Origin: Dryas octopetala
Taxonomy: Eukaryota > Streptophyta > Magnoliopsida > Rosales > Rosaceae
Length of the DNA stretch: 64,000 nt
Direction of reading: 5' to 3'
Assembly (NCBI GenBank): GCA_963921425.1
Contig: OY992832.1
Coordinates: forward strand, 26,935,489-26,999,488
Below, piece after piece: positions 1 through 10,600 of this stretch (position 1 is its first letter; every line of letters begins with the position of its first letter). The notes below the pieces were generated by a model, which saw only the letters and a list, made by a program, of their open reading frames with translations, was not told the DNA's origin and made no database searches. The translations under genes and the position numbers were made by a program.

Positions 1-2340
1 ATAAATGACAAAACTTTAAAATAACAACTGAATGAATTTGGATAAAACAATAATAAAGAAACACTAGGGGTCAGAATCCACCACTAGCATACCATTCACT
101 CTACTATGGATATTAACAATCAATATATAAACATGTCAACAAAGTTCGTCTACTAAAAGGTTTGGCTAGTTACTTTTAGCAATTACTCCCCTTACTGTGC
201 ATAAACTAAGAGCTTCTTGGGCCTTCCTTAGCCAGTTAACTTGCATGTTCCCTAGTGCTAAGCTAAGGCAGCTGTTACCCATGCAAGAGTCATTACGATC
301 TGTGAGAGTGACAAACACATAGCGCATAGCTCCAAATTAATGTACCCTATGTCCTCTATGATCCCTTTTCTCATGAATATTATCTTAGGATATCCACTTG
401 TTGCCTATTGAAACTATCATCCTTTCGAGCTTATTTAGTTTCACAACATATATCTAGATGCATGCAACCTAAGGTGATCAGTCAAAGATGCGGAACAAAT
501 AGATTCAATTTAAACAGAGATCCAAGATTTGTCAACATGTAAATAATTAAAAATCAATAATCCATAATGAGAGTAAGCAGCATCGCTAGGGCTTCATCTT
601 AGCCCTAGCCCAATATTCAGCTACACATAATTAAATCCATAAATAAACAAAGCATAATTAAAACAATTAAAATAAAAGAAAGGGAAAAAGAAATCAAGCC
701 GAGGCAGCAAGGTGAAGGCGAGATGACAGCATGAGATGATGCGGCTGCAAGGGTGGTGTCGCAATGGTGCTGCTCGGCCTTGGGCTCCACGGCAAGGTGG
801 CTGAGGTGCTCGGCAAGGTGGCAGCAAGGTGGAGGCGTGACTAGGTGGTGGTGGCTGCGGCGTGACTTCCTCCTCCTTCTTCAGTTCAGCCCAAAAATAA
901 AAGAACAAAAAGATAGGTGGCTGCAGCAGAAAAATAAAGAAAAGAGATGATGGTGGCTGCGGCAAGAGAAGAGAAAGAGATGTGATGGTGGCTGCTAGGG
1001 TTTGCTTCAGAAAAATAAAAGGAAGAGAGAGAAAGGACAAGGGGTGTGCGGCAAGGAAGATGGAGGCTAGCTACGGTTTCTGAAAATTAAAGAGGAGAGC
1101 ACCCTCTCCTTGAGTTATAAAGATGTATTTATAAAGAAGAGTGGGGCTGAGATTTCTCTTTCTCTTCAATGTGGGATAAGTGCATTCCTTGCACACCAAG
1201 GCTTATAATTTCCGGCCAAGCATGGGCCTTGGGCTGATTTGGGCTTTTTTTGGGCGTAACTCCCTTTTCAGCTCGCGGAACTGCTGCGCTACCTCCATTA
1301 AAATGGCCATATCTTGAGCTAGAAAACTCGGAATCGAAATCCGTATAATTCCCTGCGAAGCTAACATCCGTATCTTTCCAACCATATATGGCATACTACC
1401 TGAATCGTTCTGGAGAATTACAGAATTGCTGTCGAAATTGGTGCTCTATTTTCCAGGGTTTTGACTTCTTTTTTCAGCTAAGATTCCTTGGGAGGCAAGA
1501 ACAAGAAAGTGCAGCAGCAGCTAGGGTTAGGAGAGCATTGGGCTTGCGGCAAGGGCTTTGGCTTTGGGCTTAAGTGACACACGCCAGCCCCCTAGGGTTT
1601 AGTGCATGCGCATGGCTGCTAGTCTTGGGCTGGCGCATTGGGCTTCCTCTTGGGCTGGCGCATGCATGACCCCTTCAGATTTCGGCATTGCATAGGCCCA
1701 TGACCCATTTGACTTGTTGACTTTGTCATAGTTGACCCTTGACCATTAACTTTGACTTCCCATTTTGCCCCTCATCTCCATTTGAATTTGAATTCATTTC
1801 TTCCCTCCATTTATTTCCATGGATGTCCACCACCTTCTAGAAGCTTCAGGAACCTTGACTTTGTAGAGTTGACTTTGACAAACATTTCCTAGTGCAACTA
1901 GGATTTCTTGTAAATGAGGGATTCTTTATCCATTCCGAGTTCCCGTAATGACCAAATTGCCCCTGGGGTCTCCTAGTGTCATTAGGACTCCATTCCCTAG
2001 TAGGGTTAGGTTTCCTAGTTCAACCAGAATTTCCTGTTTCAATCAGGATTTCTCATTTCTGGCTCCGCAATGATGGTTCTGGACTTGATGTTTCCTAGTG
2101 TGACTAGGAATCCTCATTTGACTAGGATTTCTGCACTTTTCCTGGTTTGACCAGGATTTCACTTGTTTTCCTAGTTTGACTAGGAAACGTCTAAAAATGG
2201 TTCTTTTGGCTCCTTTTCTCTTCTTTGCTCATTTTATCCTATAAGAACAAAAACAAACTAACAACACACAAAATATCGAGTTCTTGCACTCTGGGTTAGG
2301 GAGTTAGTATCATAAAGTAGTGTAAAATGAGCACTCAACA
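1..2340 (-). mobile_element. LTR of family C, minus orientation, left part outside window
   Basis: Read on the minus strand, this LTR begins TGTTGAGTGCTC at 2340 and matches the C LTRs starting at 19459 (+) and 55135 (-). It holds the C-type U3 with short palindromes, a TATA box, and a leader with the conserved GGGTAACAGCTGCC block. The last ~230 bases of the LTR lie left of the window. It abuts the 3' part of a B element at 2341, so a C LTR or whole C element inserted there; the candidate target duplication is AAGGG (2341-2345), but the partner is not visible. Short open frames inside (621-1040, 753-950, 1203-1394) show no protein-family features. Confidence 0.85.
1126..1135 (-). promoter_or_regulatory. 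TATA box of C LTR
   Basis: TTTATAAATA on the minus strand, at the same LTR position as CTATAAATA at 20335 and 56387 in the other C copies. It marks the U3/R region of the LTR. Confidence 0.6.
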
Positions 2341-4067
2341 AAGGGCAATTGTCATTTGTTAGTGTTTTTAGGTTAGAACAAGTGTTTAAGGTGTTTTAAG
2401 TGTTTTTGAGTGTTTTTAGAAAAAGAAAAAAAAATATTTTCGTTTTTAGCATTTTTAGTTGTTTTTAGGTTAGGAAAAAACTTTTTCTTTTGTTTTTAAA
2501 CTTAGGGTGTCAAAACCCACATCAAAATGCACGTTTTCATTAGATTTCATTCACCATAGTGATGGATTTGATTCTTTAGAAGTGTGCGACATTGTTTTAA
2601 AAACAAAAAGTTTTTGAGTCATTTTGGTTGTTTCAGGTCGTTTTGAGTCCCCAACCAATTGATTTGAGTGTGCATGATTGTTATGAGCATGTTTTAGTAT
2701 TGTGTGTATATTTGATGTTCTTTTCATTCTAATAGTGTTCCATAACATATCTTGCAATTCTATGTCATTTGGCCTTGTTGATATGAATTTAGGTTGTGAT
2801 TAGCATTTCTAATGATTATATGCATAATAGAGTAGACTTGCATGACCTAAGTGAGCTTTTGAGCCCTGTTCTTCAATTCTTGAGTGTTGCACGCCACTCT
2901 GATTCTATCATTGTCATATAAGTCGTTGCTTTGATCTCATTGTCTTTCATTTGGTCATTTGCTTGGAATATGCATAATCTTGAATCAATGAGCTAGAACT
3001 CTTTTCTTGTGTACACAAAGCATGTCGTATTTGCATAACTCTTGAGAAATGAATTTAGGCCATGTTTGTGTACCCCATAGCCTGAAAGCCTACCCATTAC
3101 ATGTTTTATCCTTAGTTACCCATTTTGAGACTTTTAAGCCGTTTTCTTTGTTACCCCATACCAAACCCTAAGTTTGGAGGTGTTACACCCCTTTTACCCG
3201 TTTTACCCGTTTTACCCTTTTTATGGTATTGCAAGTTGTTTATATGTTGATTGAGGTGAAAAAGAAGTGAAAACGCATAGCTTATACAAAAATGTGTCAG
3301 AAAAGTATGTATGCCGTGCCCAAAGAAAAGAAAAAGAAAAGAAATCAAAGAAAAGAGATGGGACGGTTTCAAAAGAAAAAGTGAGCAAAAAGAGTTCAAA
3401 TTGAACTATAAAGTGCAAAGAAGCAAAGTGTACCTCAAAATGTTCTATTGATGCTTGCAATTCCATGAATTTAGCCCTTTGTGTTTCCTTTTCATTTCAA
3501 TACCCTATCCTAGCCTAAGTCTTCATTATAACCCTATTAAAGCCCTAGCTGATCTCAAGAGGTGTGTATTATACTTATGTGGAGTCTATTTAAGAAGGGA
3601 GCCTATGGTCATTAATTCTATTTCAAGCATTTGGATTCCTTTCATGAGATCAGTATTTCTTTCTAAAATGTGCCTTTATTTCATGTACATATGTGAGCTA
3701 ATTGTTTTTGTTACATATTTCCTCTCACATACATTTGTGAGTGCACATATCAACTCAATTCTTGAGTGCTTATCATTGAGAGTATGCCATAATGAGGATT
3801 GGAGTTGAATCTATTATGTATGTATTGATTTAGTTTTGTTTGTCTAAAACTTGGATTTGTGTCAATGATGGCCTACATGACAATAGAGGAGCGAGGTATG
3901 TTATTTGAAATGTTATTAGAATTTGGAGAATACAATTTATATGCCTTGCTTTCCTATGTGATTAATGGTTGTGCGCATGAATTCAGTTGTTGGGATGTTG
4001 GAGTCAGTCTTGAGTCTTTTCTTTCCTTTATTTCCTCGAGGACAAGCAAAATCTAAGTTTGGGGGTG
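2341..4067 (+). mobile_element. 3' internal (post-coding) region of a B element
   Basis: Aligns by eye, as the reverse complement, with 24684-26400 of element B-M, including the ACTTGTTAGTG start, the CCAAACCCTAAGTTTGG block at about 3163-3180 and the terminal PPT. It is AT-rich and non-coding. The 65-codon frame at 3859-4056 recurs in the other B copies, but most differences change the amino acid, so I do not call it a gene. The rest of this B element lies beyond the C LTR to the left. Confidence 0.8.
4055..4067 (+). other. Polypurine tract of B element
   Basis: AAGTTTGGGGGTG lies directly before the LTR start TGATGAGTG. This is the plus-strand primer position for reverse transcription. Confidence 0.8.
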
Positions 4068-4220
4068 TGATGAGTGTGCATTTTGCATCACTTTATGATA
4101 CTAATTCCTTAACCTAGAGTGTTAGAACTCGATATTTTGTGTTTCTTGTCTTGTTTTTGTGTTTTCAGGTCAAATGAAGCATAAATAAGAAAAAGAAGCA
4201 AATGGAGCCATTTTGGGACA

Positions 4221-4506
4221 TTTCCTGGTCAAACCAGGAAAACGAGTGAAATCTTGGTCAAACCAGGAAAAGTGCAGAAATCCTAGTCGAATGAGGATTC
4301 CTAGTCACACTAGGAAACATCAAGTTCAGAACCATCATTGCGGAGCCAGAAATGTGAAATCCTGGTTGAACTAGGAAACCTAACCCAACTAGGGAAAGGA
4401 GTCCTAATGACACTAGGAGACCCCAGAGACAATATGGTCATTACAAGAAGTCGAAATGGATAAGGAATCTCTCATTTTCAAGGAATCCTAGTTGCACCAG
4501 GAAATG
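4221..4506. repeat. Cluster of short imperfect palindromes in U3
   Basis: About seven short inverted repeats follow each other. The best is 4221-4241: stem TTTCCTGGT, loop CAA, stem ACCAGGAAA. Others lie near 4251-4270, 4278-4299, 4298-4317, 4358-4379, 4401-4420 and 4479-4506, with forms such as CCTAGTCACACTAGG and CCTGGTTGAACTAGG. The same array occurs in every B, C and F LTR of the window. Confidence 0.85.
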
Positions 4507-4680
4507 TTAGTCAAAGTCAACTCTACAAAGTCAAGGTTCCAGAAGCTTCCAGAAGATGGCGGACATCCATGGAAATGAATGGAGGGAAGAAATGAATTTG
4601 AATTCAAATGGAAATGAGGGGCAAAATGGAAAGTCAAAGTCGAGGGCCCATTGGCCTAGGGATGCCGAACCAAGATGGGC

Positions 4681-4852
4681 CATGCATGCACATGCATGGG
4701 CCCAAACCCTAGCAGCCCAAAGACCATGCGTAAGGAGCAAGATGGCAGCCCATGCATGCGCATGCATGCCATGCAAACCCTAGCAGCCAAGGAGCCCATG
4801 CGCAAGCCCAAGATGCAAGCCCAAGGTAGAAGCCCATGGAGTGAAACCCTAG
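4681..4852 (+). promoter_or_regulatory. Putative U3 enhancer-like motif cluster
   Basis: Four CATGCATG 8-mers (4681, 4691, 4751, 4761), which match the RY element bound by plant B3 factors, and three AAACCCTAG telo boxes (4704, 4775, 4844), with GGGCCC/TGGGCC-type motifs between them, 200-370 bp upstream of the TATA box. The motif matches are visible; the regulatory role is inferred. Equivalent clusters occur in the other B LTRs. Confidence 0.5.
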
Positions 4853-5053
4853 CCCATCTTGTGCAAGCCACTTCAGCCCAACATGCAAGCCCAAAGCCCA
4901 AGACCAGCAGCCCATGCGCAAGGATGGAACCCTAGCTAGGCTAGGCGTGAATCACTTAAGCCCAAGGAGCAGCCCATGCCGCAAGGCCTTATTCACCCTA
5001 ACCCTAGCTGCTGCCGCAAGTTACCTTCTCCTTGCCTCTCAAGGATTGCACCT

Positions 5054-5062
5054 CTATAAATA
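5054..5062 (+). promoter_or_regulatory. TATA box of B1 LTR
   Basis: CTATAAATA, conserved in position in the B LTRs (also 22324-22332 on plus and 41243-41251 on minus). Transcription probably starts about 30 bp downstream. Confidence 0.65.
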
Positions 5063-6385
5063 TATCATGTACTTCAGAACCCTAGACACGCTTACCTCCT
5101 GCTAGTTTTGTTTTCAGTTTTAGGTTTTTATTTTCAGAAGTTAGAGAGAGTGAAAGAGAGCCGAATTCAGAGAGACTTAGAGAGAAAAGGTGGCGTGACA
5201 AGTGAGAGAGAGAAGGACCAGCCTGCTGCCGCAAGCCCTAGCTCACCTTGCCGTGAGTTCCTCCTGCTTGCTAGGTGCCTCCTTCTTCCTCTCTCCTTGC
5301 CGCAGCCACCCTAGTGTTTGCATCTCTGATTTTGTTTCTTTTTCCTTCTAGTTTTCTATTTTATTGTTGGTTTATGCTACTGAAATTAATTAGTTTATGA
5401 TTCTGATTTTATTTAGTGCATGGTTCTGATTTCATTTAGTTTATGCAATTTAATTTAGTTGTTTAGTTTATGCCTTTAATTTTGTGCACTTTGCGTTACT
5501 GATTTTCTTTTGCAAGTATGAATTGGGATTTTGTTTATTGTTTCTGTTTTGTTTTATTTAATTTAAGTAAGTAGGTTAGTTATTCTATCTTGCATGTTAG
5601 TCGTAGGTCGATTAATGGATTTGCATGTTCTAACAAATCGTTTATCCGTCTCTTGGTCTGTTAGTTTGATGTTTGCACGTATTAAATTTCCACTATCTAT
5701 TAGAACCCGTCACTAGTTGTTTGCATCCTTTGACTGGCCACCTTAGGGTAATTGCATCTAGTTTATTTGTTAGGTTTAGCTGTGAAATAGTCAAATACAC
5801 TAAACCACAAGTAACAAGGGAATAAGGGATTATTCTTGGTAGTGGGGTTGGGCGACCTCTATGAGGAAATAGTCAAAGCTTATATGTTGTGCATGTTTGA
5901 CGTTCTCACAAAACTTAATGACTCCTGCATGGGTAACAGCTGCCTTAGCTTGAACTAGCGAACATGTAGATTAACTGGCTAAGGAAGGCCCAAGAAGCTC
6001 TTAGTTTATGCATTAGGAGAACAATTGCGAGAAAGTAACTAGCCAAACCTTTTTAGCAGTCAAACTTTAATATGTTGTGTTCAAATTAACTGTCATTAGC
6101 CTTGGATGGTTATTGCATGCTTATCTAAGTTGAAACTGAAAACTTAATATTGCAAGATAGAATAAAGGGTGTGTGCGTGTGGTGATGTGTGCGTGTGTTT
6201 CCATCTTCCAAAACCCCCCATTTAGTTATTCTATTGATTAATTGAATTGATTTGTTGTGTATTAACCATTCCCTGTGGGATCAACCTCGTGCTTGTACGT
6301 TTTGCTACTGATGCGATTCGTGCACTTGCGTGTAAACTTAGAATGAGATAGATGTTTATTTTGTTCTAAGAAAACACATTCAACA

Positions 6386-7319
6386 GTGGCTGTTCTTGTT
6401 TTCTAGCATGAACTAATCACGTTTTCTAGGGCTTAGGATTCAGCCCTAGGCCGAATATTCAATGGTTTAGTTATGTAATTGCTGCTTATTTATTTAATTC
6501 CATGGATTGATGATTTTGATTTCATTGTTATCATTGTTCTCTAGTAGTTTCTAATCCTTGATTGATCACCTAGGATTATTGCATCTAGAATTTAATCAAT
6601 TTAGGGTGAGGACAACCAATCAATCCCTAATGTGAGTGATAAACAATCTAGGGCTTAGTAATTGGCTAAAATCTGATTGTGTGAAATCAATTTTAGATCA
6701 CCTAGGGTAGACGCCATGCACTAGGGATTTAATTGCATTTATTTTCTCATATAAGCTTAATGAATTCTGTTTATGCATTCCTATGTAGACGCCATGCATA
6801 GGTCACATATAGAGTACAAGAACTAGGGTAGACGCCATGCACTAGTTTATACATTTGGGGAATCATGCATTTCATGCTATGCCATTGGTGAATATGCGAA
6901 TGCATTCATCAATAGGAATTAAAGGTTTCAGAAATTGCACCATGACATTGGATATGAGGTCTAGTGGTAAAGTCCTAGAGTCCTAGTATCATCTACCAAT
7001 CTATTTTCACAAGATAACTTGCTGTTTCATACTCTTTGCTAGTCGCGCATCTTAGTTTTTGTTTAGGTTTAATTTGCTGTTTTCAAGTCATACAAACTCC
7101 CTCTTATTCGTGTGTGTGTGTGCGTGCGTTTCATTTCAAGTGAGCAGCTGCCCTAGGCGTGACAACTTGGGCAGCCACTCGTGTCTTGTTTTCTTGTTTC
7201 TTTTTAGCACTCGGATTATCATTTAAAGATCAACAATAGTCCTCGTGGGATCGACCTTGCTTGCCATCTATACTATATATAGATTCGTGCACTGCGAGTA
7301 TTAAAATTTAAAACGAACA
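6386..7319 (+). mobile_element. 5' LTR of A1, right part only
   Basis: Matches the A2 5' LTR from about base 29850 to its end at 30777. The left part is displaced beyond the B insertion ending at 6385; the duplicated target is probably GTGGC (6386-6390). It ends ACGAACA at 7319, just before a primer-binding site. It contains the three-hairpin leader module and the U5 motif GTGGGATCGACC at about 7245. Confidence 0.88.
6701..6847 (+). other. Three-hairpin leader module of A LTR (A1 copy)
   Basis: The 13-mer GTAGACGCCATGC occurs three times (6707-6719, 6785-6797, 6828-6840). Each copy is flanked by complementary arms: CCTAG/CTAGG, CCTAT/ATAGG and AACTAG/CTAGTT. Against A2, stem bases change as pairs while the loop stays constant. 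It lies downstream of the position of the A promoter, so it should be present in the RNA leader. Confidence 0.75.
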
Positions 7320-7324
7320 GTTTT

Positions 7325-7342
7325 TGGCGCCGTTGCCGGGGA
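7325..7342 (+). other. Primer-binding site, tRNA-Asp type
   Basis: TGGCGCCGTTGCCGGGGA is complementary to the 3' 18 nt of plant tRNA-Asp(GTC). It lies 5 nt after the LTR end at 7319, the expected position for minus-strand priming. Confidence 0.9.
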
Positions 7343-7643
7343 CTATATTTGATCTTTGTGACAATCTTACTGCGTTCTTTTAGTGTTTTTATTTAGTGAT
7401 TATTTGCTGTTTTCGTTTTCTTAATTTGTTTTCCCTTTGTCCCTGTTCGTGTGCCGTGAGTCATAGTTGTAGGATTGTGTTTAGTTTTTCGTTTTTAACT
7501 TGTTTTAGTTTTCTGATTTTCGTATTTATTTAATTACATAGTTTATTTATTTCAAAAAAAAAAAAGTGTCCGAAAATTTCTTTTCTCTTGTTGTTCAATT
7601 GTGGTTCTAATGTGTTTGTCTCTTATTTTGTAGGTACTTGTGC

Positions 7644-10600
7644 ATGTCCCAGCCAGATCCTAACAAGTCAATTGAGGACACTCATTTGGATGAGAGATTA
7701 GCCCAAATCAGGTTGTTTTGTGAAAGGAGTAAGGCGGAGTTAGTTCGAGCAGCAACACGTCTACCTTTGCCATCCCCTACACCGTCTCCTACATCTTCAT
7801 CAAGCTCTCACCAATTTGAAAAAGTTATGGCCGAGGAAGACAACGTGGAACACATGGGGGATCTAGACATCCCGACCATCCCTGCTTCCCCTTCGAGCAT
7901 TGCTTTGCCACCTGCTGCAAGAAATTATGAGCTCAAATCTTCTCACTTTAATATGCTACCCTCTTTTCATGGTTTACCTAGCGAAGATCCGCTAACTCAC
8001 CTTAAAGATATATTTAATGCTGTGAGCTTTTTGCCCTTGACAGGTGTGAATGAGAATCAACTCAAGATGTGGGTGTTTCCTTACACTCTGAAGGATAAAG
8101 CTAAGTTTTGGCTGAATTCTTTGAAACCTGGATCACTGAGGACTTGGGATGAAATTGAGAAGAAGTTCCTAGAAAAGTTCTTTTCATCTCAAAAGACGGA
8201 TATGCTGCAAGATAAGATTATGCAGTTTTCTCAACAAGATGAGTCATTCTCAGAGGCTTGGGAGCGTTTTAATACATTGCTACTTCAATGTCCACATCAT
8301 GGACTTCCTTTGAACTTATTGATGCGCATATTTTATAAAGGACTAACCCTTGCGAGTAGGAATGCTGTGATTAATTTTTCAGGTGGTTCTATCAGGAATA
8401 AGACAGCCCAGGAAGCCTCTGACCTCTATGAAGAGATGGCAAGAGAAACAATGCATTCAGATACTCGAGGTAAGTGCGCTGGTGTTAATGAGGTCAATAC
8501 TTCTAATAATCTTGCATCTAATGCGCAGATCGCTCGGCTGGAACGCAAGATGGATGTCATACTTGCCCTAAATCAGAAAGCTCCATCATTGGAGGTTTGC
8601 GCCATTTGTGCTACACCTGGACATGAAACGATTTCTTGCCCTCATGGTGCCAATTTCCCTGAGTTTGTGCAAGAATAGGCCAAAATGCTGAACTCATATA
8701 ATCAGAGGCCCAGGAATGATCCATTCTCTCCTACTTACAACCCAGGGTGGCGGAATCATCCCAATTTCAGGTGGAGTAATAACCAGAATCAGCAGCAGCC
8801 TCAAGGTTCATTTCCACAACATCAGGCACATCAGGGCTATCAACAACAACAGCCTCAGAAGAAGTCCTTGGAAGATTTGATTGCATCTATGGCTCAGAGC
8901 ACACAGTCTTTCATTCAGAAGTCAGAGACACATATGCAGAAGACTGATAGGGCCATTGCGAATCTTGAGCAACAAATGGGCCAGTTAGCTACTGCACTGA
9001 ATCAAAGAGAGCCAGGGAGACTTCCAGGGCAAGTGATCATTAACCCCAAGAACAATGAGCAGGTGAATGCAATTACTCTCAGAGGGGGTAAGATAGTTGG
9101 GAAAGAGGAGAAAGAAGTTGTGGAGGAAGGTGTCGAGTCAGAAGATGCACCTGAGATCATAGCCGAACCTGTTAAGGGTACCTTAGACTCTTCTGTGCCA
9201 TCCTCAAGCAACCATGTGGTAGTTCCCAAGGGTTTTCCCTTACCTCAGGTACAATCTGACCCTTCTAAGTTGATTTCTATACATGCTCCTTTTCCTAGCA
9301 GGTTGCAGAAGGCTAAGAAAGAGGACCCTCTGAAGGGTGTTATGGAGATATTCAGGAAGGTGGAGATCAATATTCCCCTTCTAGATGCGATTAAGCAAGT
9401 GCCAAGGTATGCAAAGTTCCTCAAGGACTTGTGCACGAACAAGAGAAGGTTCAAAGAGTTCGAGACAGTGAAGGTCTCGAAGGAGGTTTCAGCAGTGCTT
9501 CAGAGGAAGCTACCTCCCAAGCTCAAGGACCCAGGCAGCTTCACTATCCCTTGTATCATTGGGGATTGTAGGTTTGAGAAAGCTCTCCTTGATTTAGGTG
9601 CCTCTGTGAATTTAATGCCATTTTCTGTGTATGAGACTCTGAATTTAGGTGAGCTGAAGGCGACCTCTGTGAGTATCCAGTTTGCTGATAGATCAGTTAA
9701 GTACCCCAGAGGAATTTTGGAAGATGTACTTGTGAGAGTAGATGGATTGATATTGCCGGCTGATTTCCTAGTTTTGGAAATGGAGGCCGTACCTATGTAT
9801 GAGGCACAATTACCCTTGATACTTGGTCGTCCCTTTATGGCCACTGCAGGTACAAAAATTGATGTGCAACAGGGTACACTAACTATGAATGTGCAGGGAC
9901 AAACCATTGAGTTCAGAGTGTTTGAGGCACTCAAACTACCCAGTGATGAGCATGAGTGCTTTAGGGTGGATGTTATGGATTTGGTTTGTCAACAGGTGTT
10001 TAATGTGACTTGTAGCAGTGATCCGTTGGATAGGGCTTTGATTCATAGCCCTATGGTTGTGCATGAGGATGAGCAGGTTGAGAGCATTTTGGCTCACTTA
10101 GAGGCCGTACCCCGCTGTTCAGGTATGTATATTTCTGCTTTTGAGCCTTTACCTGTTTATGATACAAAACTTGTACCCTCTGTGTTGCAGGCACCTAAGC
10201 TAGAGTTGAAGGATTTGCCTGAGCATCTGAAGTATGCTTATTTGGGTGAGGGAAGCACATTACCGGTGATCATTGCTTCCAACCTCAATGCAGAGGAAGA
10301 AGAGAAATTGTTGAGAGTGCTGAGAGAGCACAAAACAGCAATTGGGTGGAGTATTGCAGATATCAAGGGAATCAGTCCCGCGAGGTGTATGCACAGGATA
10401 TTGTTGGAGGATGGAGCTAAGCCGACTAGAGAGGCTCAGCGTAGACTCAACCCAGTGATGAAGGAAGTTGTGCTGAAGGAGATGCTGAAGTTGCTAGATG
10501 TGGGTATTATTTATCCCATATCAGATAGCAAATGGGTGAGTCCGGTGCAGGTGGTTCCTAAGAAGTCTGGTGTTACAGTGGTCAGAAATGATGAAATGAG

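Larger units (their letters stand above)
4068..6385 (+). mobile_element. 3' LTR of B element (subtype B1)
   Basis: Runs from TGATGAGTG to ATTCAACA, about 2.3 kb, preceded by a PPT, so it is a 3' LTR. In order it contains a palindrome cluster (4221-4506), a GC-richer stretch with CATGCATG and AAACCCTAG motifs (4681-4852), a TATA box (5054), a leader with the block shared by B, C and F, and the U5 motif near 6275. The U5 motif reads GGGATCAACC here, one base off the form seen in most other copies. The next base, 6386, is inside an A-family LTR, so this B element is nested in A1. Confidence 0.9.

Noticed and set aside
621-1040. 139-codon frame on minus with Pro- and Cys-rich segments in the C LTR (similar frames at 20441-20813).
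   Set aside because: It lies in the LTR leader just after the TATA box, is CT-rich, and is not preserved in frame between C copies.
3859-4056. Conserved 62-85 codon frame just upstream of the PPT in three B copies (also 24695-24952 and 63808-63996 on minus).
   Set aside because: Between the first two copies most base differences change the amino acid, and the equivalent region of C has stops. It is open by chance in closely related copies.
4531-4935. Overlapping frames on both strands rich in Met, His, Ala and Cys, repeated at 14490, 21769, 41351, 46479 and 62966.
   Set aside because: They arise from CATGCATG and GCCCA repeats in B LTR U3; they are open in many frames and lie upstream of the TATA box.
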